NCBI GenBank assembly: GCA_037576215.1
Contig: JBANDB010000014.1
Location: 1,612,001 to 1,676,000, forward strand
DNA length: 64,000 nucleotides
Origin: Armillaria gallica
Taxonomy: Eukaryota > Basidiomycota > Agaricomycetes > Agaricales > Physalacriaceae
Direction of reading: 5' to 3'
Below are positions 22,116 to 34,302 of the stretch, in pieces. Under the pieces are notes generated by a model that did no database searches, had not been told where the DNA came from, and saw nothing but the letters and a program-made list of their open reading frames with translations. The stretch's first letter is position 1. The number at the start of each line of letters is the position of its first letter. Position numbers and translations under genes: made by a program.

Positions 22116-22463
22116 TGTTATGTGCATGCCACCAGTCTTCACTTCACACCCATTCCAACTTCAATCCTAACTCTAGCATTTCTTATTATCAGACTCTGCA
22201 GCCTCTGATGGCTTATCATTACTTTGCTCCATTTGATATTTCATTTCACTACTTCACATATTAAGTCTAGAATCTGAATCTGGTAGCAAATAGACTACCA
22301 CTGGAGTCCATTGAACTTGGACTGGATTTATCTACTCATATATATACTGTAGAAGTACTTGTAGATACTCAGTCCAAATATCAACTTGGTTTAGCCAAAA
22401 CCCTCTCTGACTCTAAGTCTAAACTCTATTGCTCTCAAGTCTGTGGCCTCTGCTCCATTGGAC
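22116..22463 (+). repeat. G1 3' LTR of C2, truncated
   Basis: It begins TGTTATGTGCATGCC after a G-run polypurine tract and matches about two thirds of the LTR before ending inside it at 22463, where sequence of another gypsy element begins. No target duplication is visible at the join. Confidence 0.85.
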
Positions 22464-24320
22464 AGGGTTACCCAAGAGTAATGGTTGCGACACTATCCTT
22501 GTGATCATCGACTGTTTCTCAAAGGAAATTATTCCCGTTGCATGTTCTACCAAGTTATCATCAGAAGGATGGGCAAAAATCCTACGCGATGAGGTATACG
22601 CCAAACACAGAATGCCCCAAGTCATCATCTCAGACAGAGGGACCGTATTCGTATCAAAGTTCATGAAAGACCTCTACGACCTCCTCCAGATCAAAGGCAA
22701 CGCTTCAACCGCCTATCATCCTCAGATGGATGGGCAAACTGAAAGGGTAGGGCTTCGCACCGTCACCATATAATACGGTTGTATGGGTGCCGTTGTATGG
22801 GTACCGTAACCGTACCATCAAGGACTTGAGAAGCACCCATATTGACAGCCATTAATGGCCATGTGTATGGTATCAAGCCCTGAATCGCTGGTGAGTACAA
22901 TTCAGGCTATCCCTCGGGCTCAGAAGCCAAGTACAAAGCAATACCTTTCATTACCGTTTATTTCCAGGCCATCGTGGACTAATTTTGAGGTGTTCTTGCA
23001 TACTTGGCACTGATGATGTAATTGTACACTCGTTAGGGGTACTTCTTTATAGTGAGAATCTGCTCTTCAACAAGGGCAATGATGTCAAGGTGTATCAGAA
23101 AACAAGTTAGGTAAGTTTTAATTACTAGATCATATAGTTTTATGCCAGTCTGACCTACCAAGGCCAGCTCTTCGCATACGGCCATACACACGGCCGTGAC
23201 GGACGTACTCATACGGACCGTACACTGTCGACAGATTGGAGCTGACGGCCATATACCGTATACGGTACAGTGCGAAGCCCTATGAAAGGGTCAATCAAGA
23301 GATTGAGAAGTATCTTCGCATGTTCGTCAATCATCTCCAAACTGATTGGGTGGAATGGCTGTCCCTTGCCACATTCGCCCACAACAACCGAACCCACTCC
23401 TCCACCGGCAAAAGCCCATTCGAAATAAACTATGGTTACAACCCCGCAGTACTACCAGGAACAAAACGCGTCGCACTGTTCCATACTCCCGCCTCCAATA
23501 CCTTCATTTCCAAAATGCAGGAGATTCATGCAACTGCCAAAAGATTGCTCGAAAAGGCTGCACTACAAATGAAGACACAGTATGACAAAAAGAAGCGTCC
23601 AGCCATTGAGTACAAAGTGGGTGACAAGGTCCAGCTCGACATGACCAACCTCATCTCCCCCGACCCAAGAAAAAACTTGATGATAAACGAATGGGCCCCT
23701 TCAAGATCAAAGGCAAGAAGGGTGCTTCTGCATACACCCTGTCTCTACCAGCCAACTGGAAGATCCACCCAACATTTAACAAGTCATTGCTCACACCATA
23801 CATCCCTCCAGTGTTTCCTAACCAGGAACAGCCCCCCCTCCACTGCCAGACCTCATAGATGGCAAGGAACATTACGAAATCGAAAAAGTCTTGAATAGCA
23901 GACAAAGACGAGTTTGAGGAAGGCAAGGGGAACCGCCAAGGACAGTAACAGACTACTTCGTCAAGTGGAAGAGTTATAGACCAGAGTCAAACAGTTGGGT
24001 ATGGGAAAATGACATGGACATGGACGAGCTGATTGAAGAATTCCTAACAGAACACATCAATCTCATCGCAACCAACAAGCCAGACGCAACCATCATCATC
24101 ACTGTGGAACAACCAGATGGAGAACATTGGGGGCCTCAAGAAGGATGGCAATACCTCATATGACCAGGGAAACACCCACAATTTGGACAACTGGCAGAAA
24201 CGTGGTATTACAAACACAAATTGCCACAATACACCAAACTCTTTGACGAATATTGGGAAATCAACTGGTATGATGAATACGTCAAGTCAAACGGTGGAGA
24301 GGCAGCTTAATGGCAGTTGG
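22464..24320 (+). pseudogene. second gypsy family: integrase core and chromodomain
   Basis: The fragment opens inside integrase (GLPKSNGCDTILVIIDCFSK) and keeps the DDE core to ISDRGTVF and YHPQMDGQTER. It is then interrupted by a MITE (22748-23282) and resumes with VNQEIEKYLRMFVNH, THSSTGKSPFE and the linker. A frameshift lies at about 23690. A chromodomain follows near 23955-24050 (DYFVKWKSYRPES, ELIEEFL), then an unusual extended tail. CpGs are better preserved than in C2, so this is a younger or less methylated fragment. It differs clearly from G1 in sequence and LTR. Confidence 0.85.
22748..23282. mobile_element. hAT-like MITE, 535 bp
   Basis: It has a 13-bp perfect terminal inverted repeat TAGGGCTTCGCAC/GTGCGAAGCCCTA, flanked by the 8-bp duplication TGAAAGGG (22740-22747 and 23283-23290). 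The 8-bp duplication and TAGGG start fit the hAT superfamily. Subterminal regions are packed with TACGG/CCGTA-type motifs on both sides. It contains no transposase and splits an integrase frame cleanly. Confidence 0.93.
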
Positions 24321-24345
24321 GACGCCTGCCTTAATGAGGGGGTAA

Positions 24346-24774
24346 TGTTATGATTTATTCACTTTTTTCCTTTATCTTATCTTATCTCTCATGCTGGACC
24401 ACCCGAGCCACTGAAACAGGGGTAACTATTGCAACGTTCCCATGTTATCTCTCCATTCCCATACTATCTCTTCGATATTGCACGTTCTTGCTTCGACATC
24501 GTGTGCTTGAGCTCCAACCTCTCATGGATGCTTTATGAATAGACCCTCACTCCAAGTATTTAAGTAGTAAGATAGGTGACATCCAGAAGCATCGACATCA
24601 CGTGACTCCTGATGTGACAGACCTTGTCGGGCAATAGGCTCTTGGCACACTTACTAAGACACTTTTCTTTTGATATATAAAGATGCCAGGGGACCTGTTT
24701 GACCTTCCTTCGGTTTTAGATTTCTCATATTTTAAGTTTATTATTTTGTCAGTCCAGAATTTTTGTGTCTTACA
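24346..24774 (+). repeat. 3' LTR of the second gypsy family
   Basis: It follows a GGGGG polypurine run, starts TGTTATGATT and ends GTCTTACA (429 bp, TG...CA). A TATATAAAG-type box lies near 24677. It holds CTTATCTTATC (GATA-like) near its start and the sequence GACATCCAGAAGCATCGACA (24578-24597), also found inverted at 25330-25349. The end is inferred from the TG...CA rule only. Confidence 0.6.
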
Positions 24775-25242
24775 TAAGCAATAATTACTATATATAGATG
24801 CCTATATAGTGAAAATTTTGCCGCCTTCAGCCTCCAGTATGCCCACAAACAGCAGAAAACCAAAACCTAATGGGTCACGCTCCAACGAAGTGCAAGGTGG
24901 GCTTCCAAATTTGTTCAAAAAAGAACAAAACTCACATAGCAGGCCCAGACTGTGACAATAGTGACATTGTTACTGCACTGGATGCTGTTCCCGTGGTTTC
25001 TCAGCAACAGTCAGTGTATGCACATCATAATGATTACGTCTGATTTGAGCTCCTCAGATTATTTACACACAATCTCTGGTGCATGAATGCATACAAGAAT
25101 GGTTTAAATGGTCACCAGGCTGCTTGGGCTTTCAAAAAGTATTGGGGATGCTGGGATCTACCTGACTCAATCCTTGAAGAGCTTGACAGGGCTTAGAAGA
25201 AAAAGCAATACTTTATTTTAGTTGGCTTCTAAAGCTCGTAGT
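24775..25242. other. unassigned sequence with a short frame at 24839
   Basis: A 38-codon frame starts at 24839 (MPTNSRKPKPNGSRS...) after a TATATAG-rich segment and stops quickly. Further broken reading continues to about 25200. It might be the start of a decayed transposase, but I cannot name it. Confidence 0.3.
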
Positions 25243-25535
25243 CTATATATCCAGCCGTGTTTTGATGAAATTGGTTTTATTGATTTCGAAATTTTTGTGC
25301 TGTGACATCACATGTCACACTGCACGTGATGTCGATGCTTCTGGATGTCGCCTATCTTAGCTCTTGTTGTATGTACCCCAGCTTCAAGCTAACTTTAATC
25401 TATACCAAACTTATCGCTTAATTCCTCGCTAAGAGCTGACGACTTAGCCTTACCTCCTATCATATAAGGAACTCATTGGTGACTGCCCAAACACGAGACA
25501 GCTGTTGTTTATCCTTGATTGGAGTTCGGGTTTGA
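25243..25535 (-). repeat. inverted gypsy LTR fragment related to 24346-24774 and 37562-38037
   Basis: On the minus strand it contains ACCCGAACTCCAATCAAGG as at 37568, and a 37-nt segment (25323-25359) matching 24568-24604 with one mismatch. It ends where C3's truncated LTR begins. Confidence 0.5.
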
Positions 25536-25842
25536 TAGAGAGAGATTTGGCTAAACCAAGTTGATATTTGAACTGAGTATCTACAAGTAATTCTACAGTA
25601 TATATATGAGTAGGTAGTCCAAGTCTGAGTCTGATGGAATCCAACAGAAGTCTGTTTGCTACTGAATTCAGGTTCTAGATTTAATATGTGAAATAGTAAA
25701 ATGAAATGGAAATAAAATATTAAATGGAGCAAAGTGAATGGTAAGCAGCCAGAGGCCATGGGGGTCCAATAGTGTGATCTATTGAGGTGAAGTCTATGTT
25801 TGAAGTCAGTGTGAAGTGGTGGTCCATGGCATGCATGTAACA
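25536..25842 (-). repeat. G1 3' LTR of C3, truncated
   Basis: It matches the inner 307 bp of the G1 LTR up to the GCATGCATGTAACA end. The outer part is replaced by an unrelated LTR fragment at 25535. Confidence 0.85.
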
Positions 25843-26006
25843 GTATATCCCCCCTTAGCATTCTTGCCCTCAAGAGTGCTGATCCTAATGGCTAATTAAT
25901 ATGGTTATGCATGGATGAAATTTGATCATGGGAATTTCACAACTTAACTTCTTACTTTTATCATCTCTTTCTATCTCTTTTACATCCTTTCCTCATCATT
26001 CCCAAT

Positions 26007-27761
26007 ATTAGTCCCCACTGAATATTGTGTTTCCATTACTCCTGAGCTGTACATGTTGGCCCTGACCCCTCCCAATCTTTCCTATGAAGACTACAAGGCA
26101 TTAACGGAGGAGCAGACCACCATGGAGGAAAGGTATAATGAGGCGGTTAGTAGGTATGAGGAATGGAAGACTGCTAGGGCAAAGGAGGTCCACATGGAAA
26201 ATTTGAGACGGAATAAGATGGTGTGTCAGCTTAAGGTGGAAGTCTTAAAAAAGAAGGAGGAGGCTGAGAGGAAAATGGAGGAAAAGAGGCAAGAGGATGA
26301 GCAGCTCCAGTTGGAAGCTGAGAAAGCAGAAGCAAAGAGGCAGGAGGATGAATAGCTCTGGCTGGCAGCTGAGGAGAAGGAGTTGGAGGAAAAGGAAGCC
26401 AAGGAACATCAGTGGCTGGCTGACTTGGAGAAGGAAAAAGAGGATGAGGCAAACAAATTGGCTTTGCAGGCCACTGGTGCTCTGTCAGCAAGTGATGGAG
26501 ATTCTAAAGTGGATCTGGCAGATCCGAAAACAGCTGCTATGGCTGAATTGAGGAGGAAGTGGGAGATTGCAAAGGGTAAGAGGAAGGCAGGCACTGTGGA
26601 GCCCTGTAAGTGTAAATTCTGATCTACCAATGTGGTGGAGGGAAGTGGCGAGGAGGGTGGGGTCACTTTGGTGGGGCTGTCAATGCCCAAGTGTTTGAAG
26701 ACTGAGCCTGCGCCCCAGGCTAATGATAAGGTTTCTTCTGGTAATAGTATGTGACACTGTTAGATCTTTATTTTATTTGCTGACTTAGGTTAGAACATTG
26801 TGGCAAGTGTTGTGCTGACCAAGCAGCTTGTTTCTTCCATGGCAGCCTCTGAATGTGCCAACAGTGTCATGTCAAGAAGGCACAATGCTCCCTCAATAAG
26901 AGTGGAGATGACAGCAGCTCCATAGACTCTACCAATGTTTTGGAAATACTTCAAGACATTTCCTTAAGATTAGTGCATTTGGAGGATAAGGTTGAGCATG
27001 TTGCGGAGCAGGTGGAAAATTTAATGGATGATTACCATGAGGACTATGATGTCAAGTACCCAGATGACCTCCCTTCAAAATCCCTGAAGGCCAAATTCAA
27101 GGTGTCATGAATGGAGCTCCAAAAAACAGAGGATATTTATAGTGAGGCATTGCATCAGATGGCTAAGCAACGACTTGATAAGGATATGGCTATAATCAAA
27201 GCAGAGGGTCTACAGTCATTGGCATTGGATCTTCCGCTGGGTATGGACAACCCATATGAAATTCTTAACAAGTTGTTCTGGATTGGAATCACCAGCACCA
27301 CTGGATTGCATGAACAGATGTTGGCTTGCAATAAGTTCTTGTGGGCCTGCTAGGATTTCTATAACATGTGTGGACATCAGGTTGAATGGCAGTTGTGGAA
27401 ATGGTTGTTGAAGGATCAGGAGAGTTATTGAGTAGAGGATTCTGATGAACTGCTGGACTTGAAGGAGGAGGTTTGGAATGATATGGTTCCAAGCACAGAA
27501 TCCATCAGCATCCCAGATCTGAATGCATTAATAAAAATGCTCATGCCTGAGGTAAACCCCAAAGAAGAAGCAGAGATGGAGCTCAGATGGAAGGTGATGG
27601 CATAAATGAGAGTGTATAAGTGGGAGAAAGGCATCAAGGTGGAAGATAAAGTAGAGATGTACAAGGACTTGGAGCCAGTGTTGATACAGGAAGTGGGAAT
27701 AGAAGTAGAGAAAGAGAAGGGAGTGGAAGATGTAGATATAGCGGGTCCATCTGGCACCTAA
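26007..27761 (+). pseudogene. antisense gene copy A3 (in C3), divergent version
   Basis: Same position, orientation and exon plan as A1 but very different in sequence. Exon 1 keeps SITPELY..ALTP, an E-rich coiled coil with tandem KRQEDE units, and has lost its ATG (ATT at 26007). The intron is 26747-26793 (GTATGT...CTGAC...TAG, 47 nt). Exon 2 keeps C-X2-C-X6-C-X8-C-X2-C-X6-C, whose loop has standard Zn2Cys6 length, then NPYEILNKLFW, VEWQLWKWLL, VEDSDELL and SIPDLNAL blocks. Stops lie at about 26353, 26620, 26847, 27108, 27351, 27429 and 27603. Conservation of these motifs against a divergent background implies past selection on the protein. Confidence 0.72.
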
Positions 27762-27996
27762 GCTCCTTGAACCTTTGTCACCTTTGTACATTTTTATTTT
27801 GTATTTTTTGAGTATCATACATCACTGGGACCCTAGGGGTCCTTTAAATATTTTGACTTTCTTGGAATCAAAGTTAGAAATAGAAAAGAGAGTGAAAATG
27901 GAGCCAACAGACTCTGTTCTCAAATAGGAAATGAATTTGCAATAGTTTTCATAGATTTGATTTGAAATAGAAAGGGTTGAAGCTGATGGAAACTAA

Positions 27997-28316
27997 AGAT
28001 CTTCATGAGTGTCACTCGCAGACACTCATGTTTTTTTGTTATTTAAAGAACTCATGATTGAAATATGCAAAAAGGATGAAAAAATAACCAATCTCCACTA
28101 TTTTTTGAGCTCTATTCAATGGTAATTGGGATTTTATAGTTGGATGACATTTATAAATCTTTAATGTGCTTGAAATATAAAACTCCAATTACCATTGAAT
28201 AGAGCTCAAAAATGGTGGAGATTGGTTATTTTTTTGTTCTTTTTGCATATTTCAATCATGAGTTCTTTAAATAACAAAAAAACGCGAGTGTCTGCGAGTG
28301 ACACTCATGAAGATCT
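27997..28316. mobile_element. palindromic MITE, 320 bp
   Basis: Nearly the whole element is one inverted repeat. The arms (about 27997-28138 and 28176-28316) start AGATCTTCATGAGTGTCACT and are separated by about 37 bp. It is flanked by CTAA at 27993-27996 and 28317-28320; the duplication could also be read as TAA or TA, so the superfamily is unresolved. It lies between pol and the antisense gene of C3. It has no coding capacity. Confidence 0.85.
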
Positions 28317-28359
28317 CTAATGGAAACTGATGATGTTACAGAATAAGATAGAGAGGGAG

Positions 28360-31300
28360 TTAGATGGTGGATTTTTGAATGGTGATTTTGGCTAATGGTC
28401 CTGGTTTGTCTAGATAGTGACAGTAGAAATCTTCAATGAAATTGTCAGCAGAGAACTCGGTGGCCAGTAACAAAGCAAATTCTTCATCAGTGCCTTCATA
28501 ACCTAACCATTGAATCCTGTAGAGGAGAGGACAACAGAACCAGCAGTCAAGTTTGGAGTTTAGGATCTGAGCTATTTCATACTGCTCTTCACCATTGACT
28601 TCCACTAGAGGCAACAGAGGTTGAGTGTGATTAGGAATAGTGTTTTCTTCTACAGATTCAAGTTGTGATACATGGAAAACAGGATGAATGGCATGGAGAT
28701 CTGGTGAGAGTTTGAGAGTAAAGGAATGAGAGTCTGGTTGAGCTATGATTTCAAATGGGCCAAGGAATTTTTCCATGAATTTTGCAGTAGGGCAAGTAGT
28801 CTTGATATGTTTGGAGCTAAGGTAGACTTTGTTATCTACTTTGAAAGGAGGAGCTGGATTCTGACACTTGTCTGCTTGGATCTTGTAGTGAGACTGCACC
28901 TAGGTGATTTCATTGCATAGGAATTGGTGTAGTTCATTGAGGTTGACTACAAAGTCACAGGCCCAAGTGGAGGCTATATTGTGTTCAGGGTGAACAGTGA
29001 TATTAGAGTGATAACCTTTGTTGGAAAAGAATGGAGAAATTCTGGTGGAGGTGTTCAGAGCATTGTTGTATGCAAACTCTGCAATGGGTAGTAGTAAATC
29101 CCAGTTGTCCTGCTGATAAGAACAATAGATGCAGATGTACTGTTCCAAAGTTTGATTTGCATGTTCTGTTTGTCCATCAGCCTCTAAATGATATCTGGAA
29201 GTGAAGTGAAATTCCATGTCAAGGGCTTTAGCAAGGGTGCACATGAATTAGGAGACAAATTTGAAGCTGTGGTGAAAGGTGATATGATTAGGGACACCAT
29301 GCTTGGAGAAAACATGAATGACAAATAACCAGGTGAGTTCTTCAGAATTGATGATGTATGAGTAGGGATAAAGATGGCTTACTTGCTTGCCCAGTTGATT
29401 ATTACAAGGATAGCAGTGAATCTGTTGGAGTTCAGTAACTGTTCAATGAAATCTATTTAAATAGAGTCCCATGGACATTCTGAGACTGGCAGGAGTTTAA
29501 GCAAGCCATAAGGATGATGTCTAGGTGTCTTGTTGCAACCGCAAACCATACAAGATTTGATGTAGTGGTGAACATATTCACGCATCTGTGGCCAGGTATA
29601 GTTCTGTCAGACTAATTTTAAGATCTGATTTTGGCCAAATGACCTGCCAAGATGTGATTGTGATTGTTCTGTAGGACACAGAGATGGAGATCCTCAGAAT
29701 CTGGGACATAAATGTGGTTATCAAGATGGAGAATGTCTGATTCATTTATAGACCACTGAGAGAGAAAAGTGGGAGTGGAGAATTTGGCCTGCCTGAAACC
29801 TTTGGCAGCTATGGAGTCGGATAGTTGTGCTTGCTTGATATCTAAATAAAGCTTGTCAATATCCATTATAGCACTAGCATGGAGGGTAGGGCCTTCAATA
29901 AAAGTAGCACAGAGAGACATAGAGAATTGCTCTTGAGTGAATACAGGACAGAAATTGTGAGGATTGACTGCTGCATATTGACTATCCTCCTCTTTTGGAT
30001 AGATGTCCTATTGTCTAGTGAGTACATCCAGTTTTCCTCTGAGTTTTCCCAGAAATGGATTACTAGGTTGAATTGGGATAGGTATTTGGACCACCAGACT
30101 TGCCATCAGGTAAGAATCATGGTGGTTGAAAAATATTCAAGATTCTTGTGGTCTGTAACAACATCAATGGGATCTGCAAAGCCTTCAAGGTAGTGACACC
30201 AGTATTTAAAGGCTTCAAAGATAGCTAAAAGCTTTTTATTATAGGTGTCATAGTTGAGTTCAGCATTGTGAAGGCTTCAGAATAGAGAAGTGATGGGGTG
30301 GATTTTGCCATCTTCAAGGTAGATAGAGAGGATAGCAGCAATAGCATAGTTGGAGGCATTGGTTGGGAACCCAGTGAGTAAGGATAGGAGCGTGAGTGAA
30401 GGTTTGCTTTGATTTATTGAAAGCAGCCATGCACTTGTCATCAAATTTCCATGGAGTTCCTTTGCATGTGAGGCAGGTTAAGGGAATAACGATGTCACTG
30501 TACTCATAGCTAAAGTGGCAATAGAAATTGGTGAAGCTAAAGAAGGATTGAATATCCTTAATTTTCCATGGAACTGGCTAATCTAAAATGGCCTTGACCT
30601 TGTCTTCAGACATGTAGAGGCTCTCCAGTGATAGAATATAGCCTAGATATTCTACAGAGTCCTGGTGAAACTCATGTTTGGATCCTTTGCAGTAGAGCTT
30701 GTTTGCTCTTAATCTGTGCAGAACTTTGTGTACATGTTTCCAGTGCTCCATGGAGTCATTGGAATAGATGAGGATGTCATCAAGGTATATGACTATGGAA
30801 ACGTCAAGCATGTCAGCAAAAATATTATTTATGAAGTGTTGGTGAGTCCAAAAGGCATGATATGCCATTCAAAGGAGCTATAACAGGTCTGAAAGGCTGT
30901 TTTCCATTCATCACCTTTAGCTATGCATACAAGATGATAAGCATGTTGAAGATCAAGTTTGGTATAGATGCAAGCAGAGCATGTGGAGTCAAGGAGATCA
31001 GAAATGAGTGGAAGGGGGTAACAGTCTTTCTTGGATATCTTGTTTAAGCCATGGAAACTGATGCAAAGATGGAGTTCACTGGCCTTTTTCTTGACAAAGA
31101 GGACCAGAGCTCTGTGGGGAGAATGTGAGGGTGTGATGAATCTGCTATGGAGATTATTGTCAATAAACTCACATAGTGCTTTGAGTTTGGACTCTGAGAG
31201 GGAGTAAATTAGTCCAAGTGGGGGAGATGTTCCTTTCTCAATATTGATCTTGAGGTTGTATAGTCTATGCTTGAGGAGTTTCTTGAAGAGCGAGTCACTG

Positions 31301-32150
31301 AATACATCAACAAAGTTATAATATTCTGCTGGTACATCTGTCATATCTAGTGAGGCCATGGAGCTGGCCATATTACTGATGCTAGGTGCAGAAGGTTGGA
31401 GGGTGTATTGTTGAGCTCCATCTTCAGCACATGCTCAAACAAAAGTGGCTATGGAGATGATAGATATCTTAGGTGTAACAATTGCAGAAAAGGAAGGGAT
31501 GGTAAGATAGAAATAGATAGGTTCATATATTGGTGGAGTCTGTCAGGATCTTGGAGTTGGCATGGAAGCCAGGGTTGGAATAGGAGTTGGATAAGGAATG
31601 TCTGCACAGTTAGGTGCAGTTGCATTGGAGGCCATGGAAGCACTTGCAGGGGAAGAAACACTTGGTAATGATGAACGGAAAGTGATACTCCCAGTCAATC
31701 AACGGATTGCAGTGGGAAAGCCAGTTGTATCCCAGAATGATGTTATAGGACAAATCTAGACAAGTGACATAGAAGTCAATAAGGATGATGTTTCTGGAAG
31801 GGAAACAGACTGGAAGAGTGATGGATTGGGAGATATGAGATCTGGCAGAGCCATCAAGGAGCCAAAGGTGAACAGGAGGGATAGGTTTGGTAGGAAGGTT
31901 GTGGTCCTCAATGTACTTGGAGTCGACAAAACAATGGCTAGAACTAGAGTCAACCAAGGCAAGAAAACAAAGGATAGTAATGATTGAAGAACTGTCAGTC
32001 TCTATACTGGGGCTGACTTCAGAAGAGAGTGATACAGTAAGTGAATGATTTGAAAGAGTAGTGGCATTGAAGGTGACAACCTCCAATATGCAATTACAGT
32101 CAACACAACTCTGATTTCACATGGAGGATACAGGGCTGCCCTCTAGTTTT
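28360..32150 (-). pseudogene. G1 copy C3: pol
   Basis: On the minus strand all pol parts are present in order: protease (LVDSSSSHCF), RT, RNase H, integrase and chromodomain (EQYEIAQILNSK...TEFSADNFIEDF). RT has the shared 19-bp deletion (near 30840) but the catalytic box reads YLDDILIYS, the only copy here with the canonical pair. A short deletion lies near 30365 and many stops are present. Its integrase-chromodomain part is about 95 percent identical in protein to C2, in contrast with the divergent antisense gene. Confidence 0.9.
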
Positions 32151-33681
32151 CCAACTCTGTCGGAGCCAGGTCCTCAGAGGCAGGAGCAGTTTCTTTAACT
32201 TCCACAGCATGGCCCTTAGTGGAGACTGTGGCCTTGCATTTGTTACAGTCCTCAGTCTTGTGCTTGCTTCCACAGAACATACAGAGGTTGTTTTTCTAGC
32301 AATGGTCCTTTTCTTCTTGAGTAAGACAGCCATATTTGCTTAGCTTATCAGCATAGGACTTTGGGTTGGAAGTGACTCCTGAGGAATTAGAATCAGAAGA
32401 CTCTGGAGTCAAACTGGAGGCTGAAGAATTGGAGTTGAAGCTAGAACTCCTGGATTTAGAGTTGTTAGAATATGGGCTGGAGGACTTGTTTTCCTGGCTT
32501 TTATAGGATATCTCAGTTCTCCGAGTCCAGTAGCGAGTGTTGAGTTCTTGGGCTAAGAAACACATTTCACAGAGATTGTTAGGCTTTCCATGGTGAGCCA
32601 TATCATCCTTAATGCATGTGCAGAGTCTGTGGTAGAAGTCATAACAGAGAGAATTGTCACTGTAACCAACTTGAGAGGCATATTGATTGAACTGAACCAT
32701 ATACTTCATGATTTGGTCTCTATCACACATTCAGAGATGTTCAAGGGCATTCTCAGCATCTCCAATGGCATTGAAAGGACCAAAGTTGGTTTGGAGTTTA
32801 TCTAGGAAAATGGTGTACAAGTATTGCCATGTTGGTGGATTCCATGAATTTGGATGGAGGATGTTTGGTTCAAACCAGTCAAGAGCAGTGCTGGAAAGGA
32901 AAGAGATGGCATAGTTGACTTTACTGGCATCAGCCACAAAAGCAGTGGGTCTGTCATTAAAGTTCAACTGAAAAGAGACAATGAAAGCCTTGAGCTTCTG
33001 TGGATCAGAGCCATCAAACATATCAGGTTCTTTGACCTTGGTACGGATGTTGTTGGGTCAAGGATTGTTTAGCAAAGTGGAAACCCTGTGCAACAGATTC
33101 ATGAACTCTTGTAAGAAATCTTGCTCATTGGGAATATTGTTGCTAGGTCCACCTAGACCTCCTGTGCCATTGGGACCTCCAGGACCACCAGGATCACTTG
33201 GGCTGTTGAGGCCACCAAGTCCTCCAGGTCCATTTGGGCTACCTGGTTGGAAGTCAGATCTATTGTCACCCTGGTTGTGTTGATTTGAAGAATGAGTAGG
33301 GGTATCAGTTTCACCTCTGGAATTGTTGGATTCTAGGGCATCCACTTGTCCCCCATTGAAGGTGGGTTGAGGTGCTGGGGTGTGTGGATCTGAGTCCTCT
33401 CAATATCCATTGAATATGCCAGTCCTTTAGTGACATGAAATGTCATCAGGTGGCAGAGTACCAAAGAAGTTAGGAGAACCATAGTGGTTGGATTGTCAAG
33501 CAGTAAAACTGGAGTGACTGTAGGTTTCCCTATGGGATGGTTGTCCTCTGATGGAGGCTGATCCAAAAAGTTCCAGATTTTCCTTAGATGCACATGCTGG
33601 TATGTCTTCCATGGAAAAGATTGGTGTTTTTCACTTTGGGCCTTCACCTGTTTCTGGGGGATAAGTGTGTGTGATTGTCAT
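32143..33681 (-). pseudogene. G1 copy C3: gag
   Basis: The gag frame starts at 33681 (ATG) and is readable in pieces: Gly/Pro/Asn tract near 33140-33240, capsid-like IMKYMVQFNQYASQVGY near 32690, and a zinc knuckle near 32270. Stops and shifts occur mostly at former CpGs; for example, the arginine codon that became TGA in C1 became CAA here. Confidence 0.85.
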
Positions 33682-33725
33682 GATTTAGAGAAAATTTTGA
33701 CTCAAGGGCTTGAGTTCGAATATAC

Positions 33726-34252
33726 TGTTAGGGATGTGCCAAATAGACAAAGGTAACTCACATGAGCAGTGGTCTGCAGAGTGTGTGGGCTTTGGTGAAG
33801 CTATTAGCAATGTCACCCTTGAGCTGAAGCCCTGAGATAGGACTGTGGAGCAGAGTCCATGAAGAGCAAAGGTTTGGATAGAGTGAAGATAGTCTAATGG
33901 AGCAGAGGCTATGGATGTGAAAGCAATAGAATTTAGACTTGGAGTCAGAGAGAGATTTGGCTAAACCAAGTTGATATTTGAACTGAGTATCTACAAGTAA
34001 TTCTACAGTATATATATGAGTAGGTAGTCCAAGTCTGAGTCTGATGGAATCCAACAGAAGTCTGTTTGCTACTGAATTCAGGTTCTAAATTTATTATGTG
34101 AAATAGTAAAATGAAATGGAAATGAAGTATTAAATGGAGCAAAGTAAATGGTAAATGGCCAGAGGCTATGGGGGTCTGATAGTGTGATCTGTTGAGGTGA
34201 AGTCTATGCTTGAAGTCAGTGTGAAGCAGAGGTCTGTTGCATGCACATAACA
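33726..34252 (-). repeat. G1 5' LTR of C3
   Basis: 527 bp from TGTTAGGGATGTGCC to GCACATAACA, a full LTR with nearly all CpGs converted to TpG or CpA. Confidence 0.92.
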
Positions 34253-34253
34253 C

Positions 34254-34302
34254 AGGCTCTGCTTGTGCAAGTTATCTTGGTCTATGTGGCATATCTCTAA
34301 CA
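34254..34302 (+). repeat. G1 LTR end fragment in opposite orientation
   Basis: About 49 bp ending CATATCTCTAACA match the complement of the LTR start and abut C3's LTR head to head. This is a remnant of yet another G1 copy. Confidence 0.65.
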
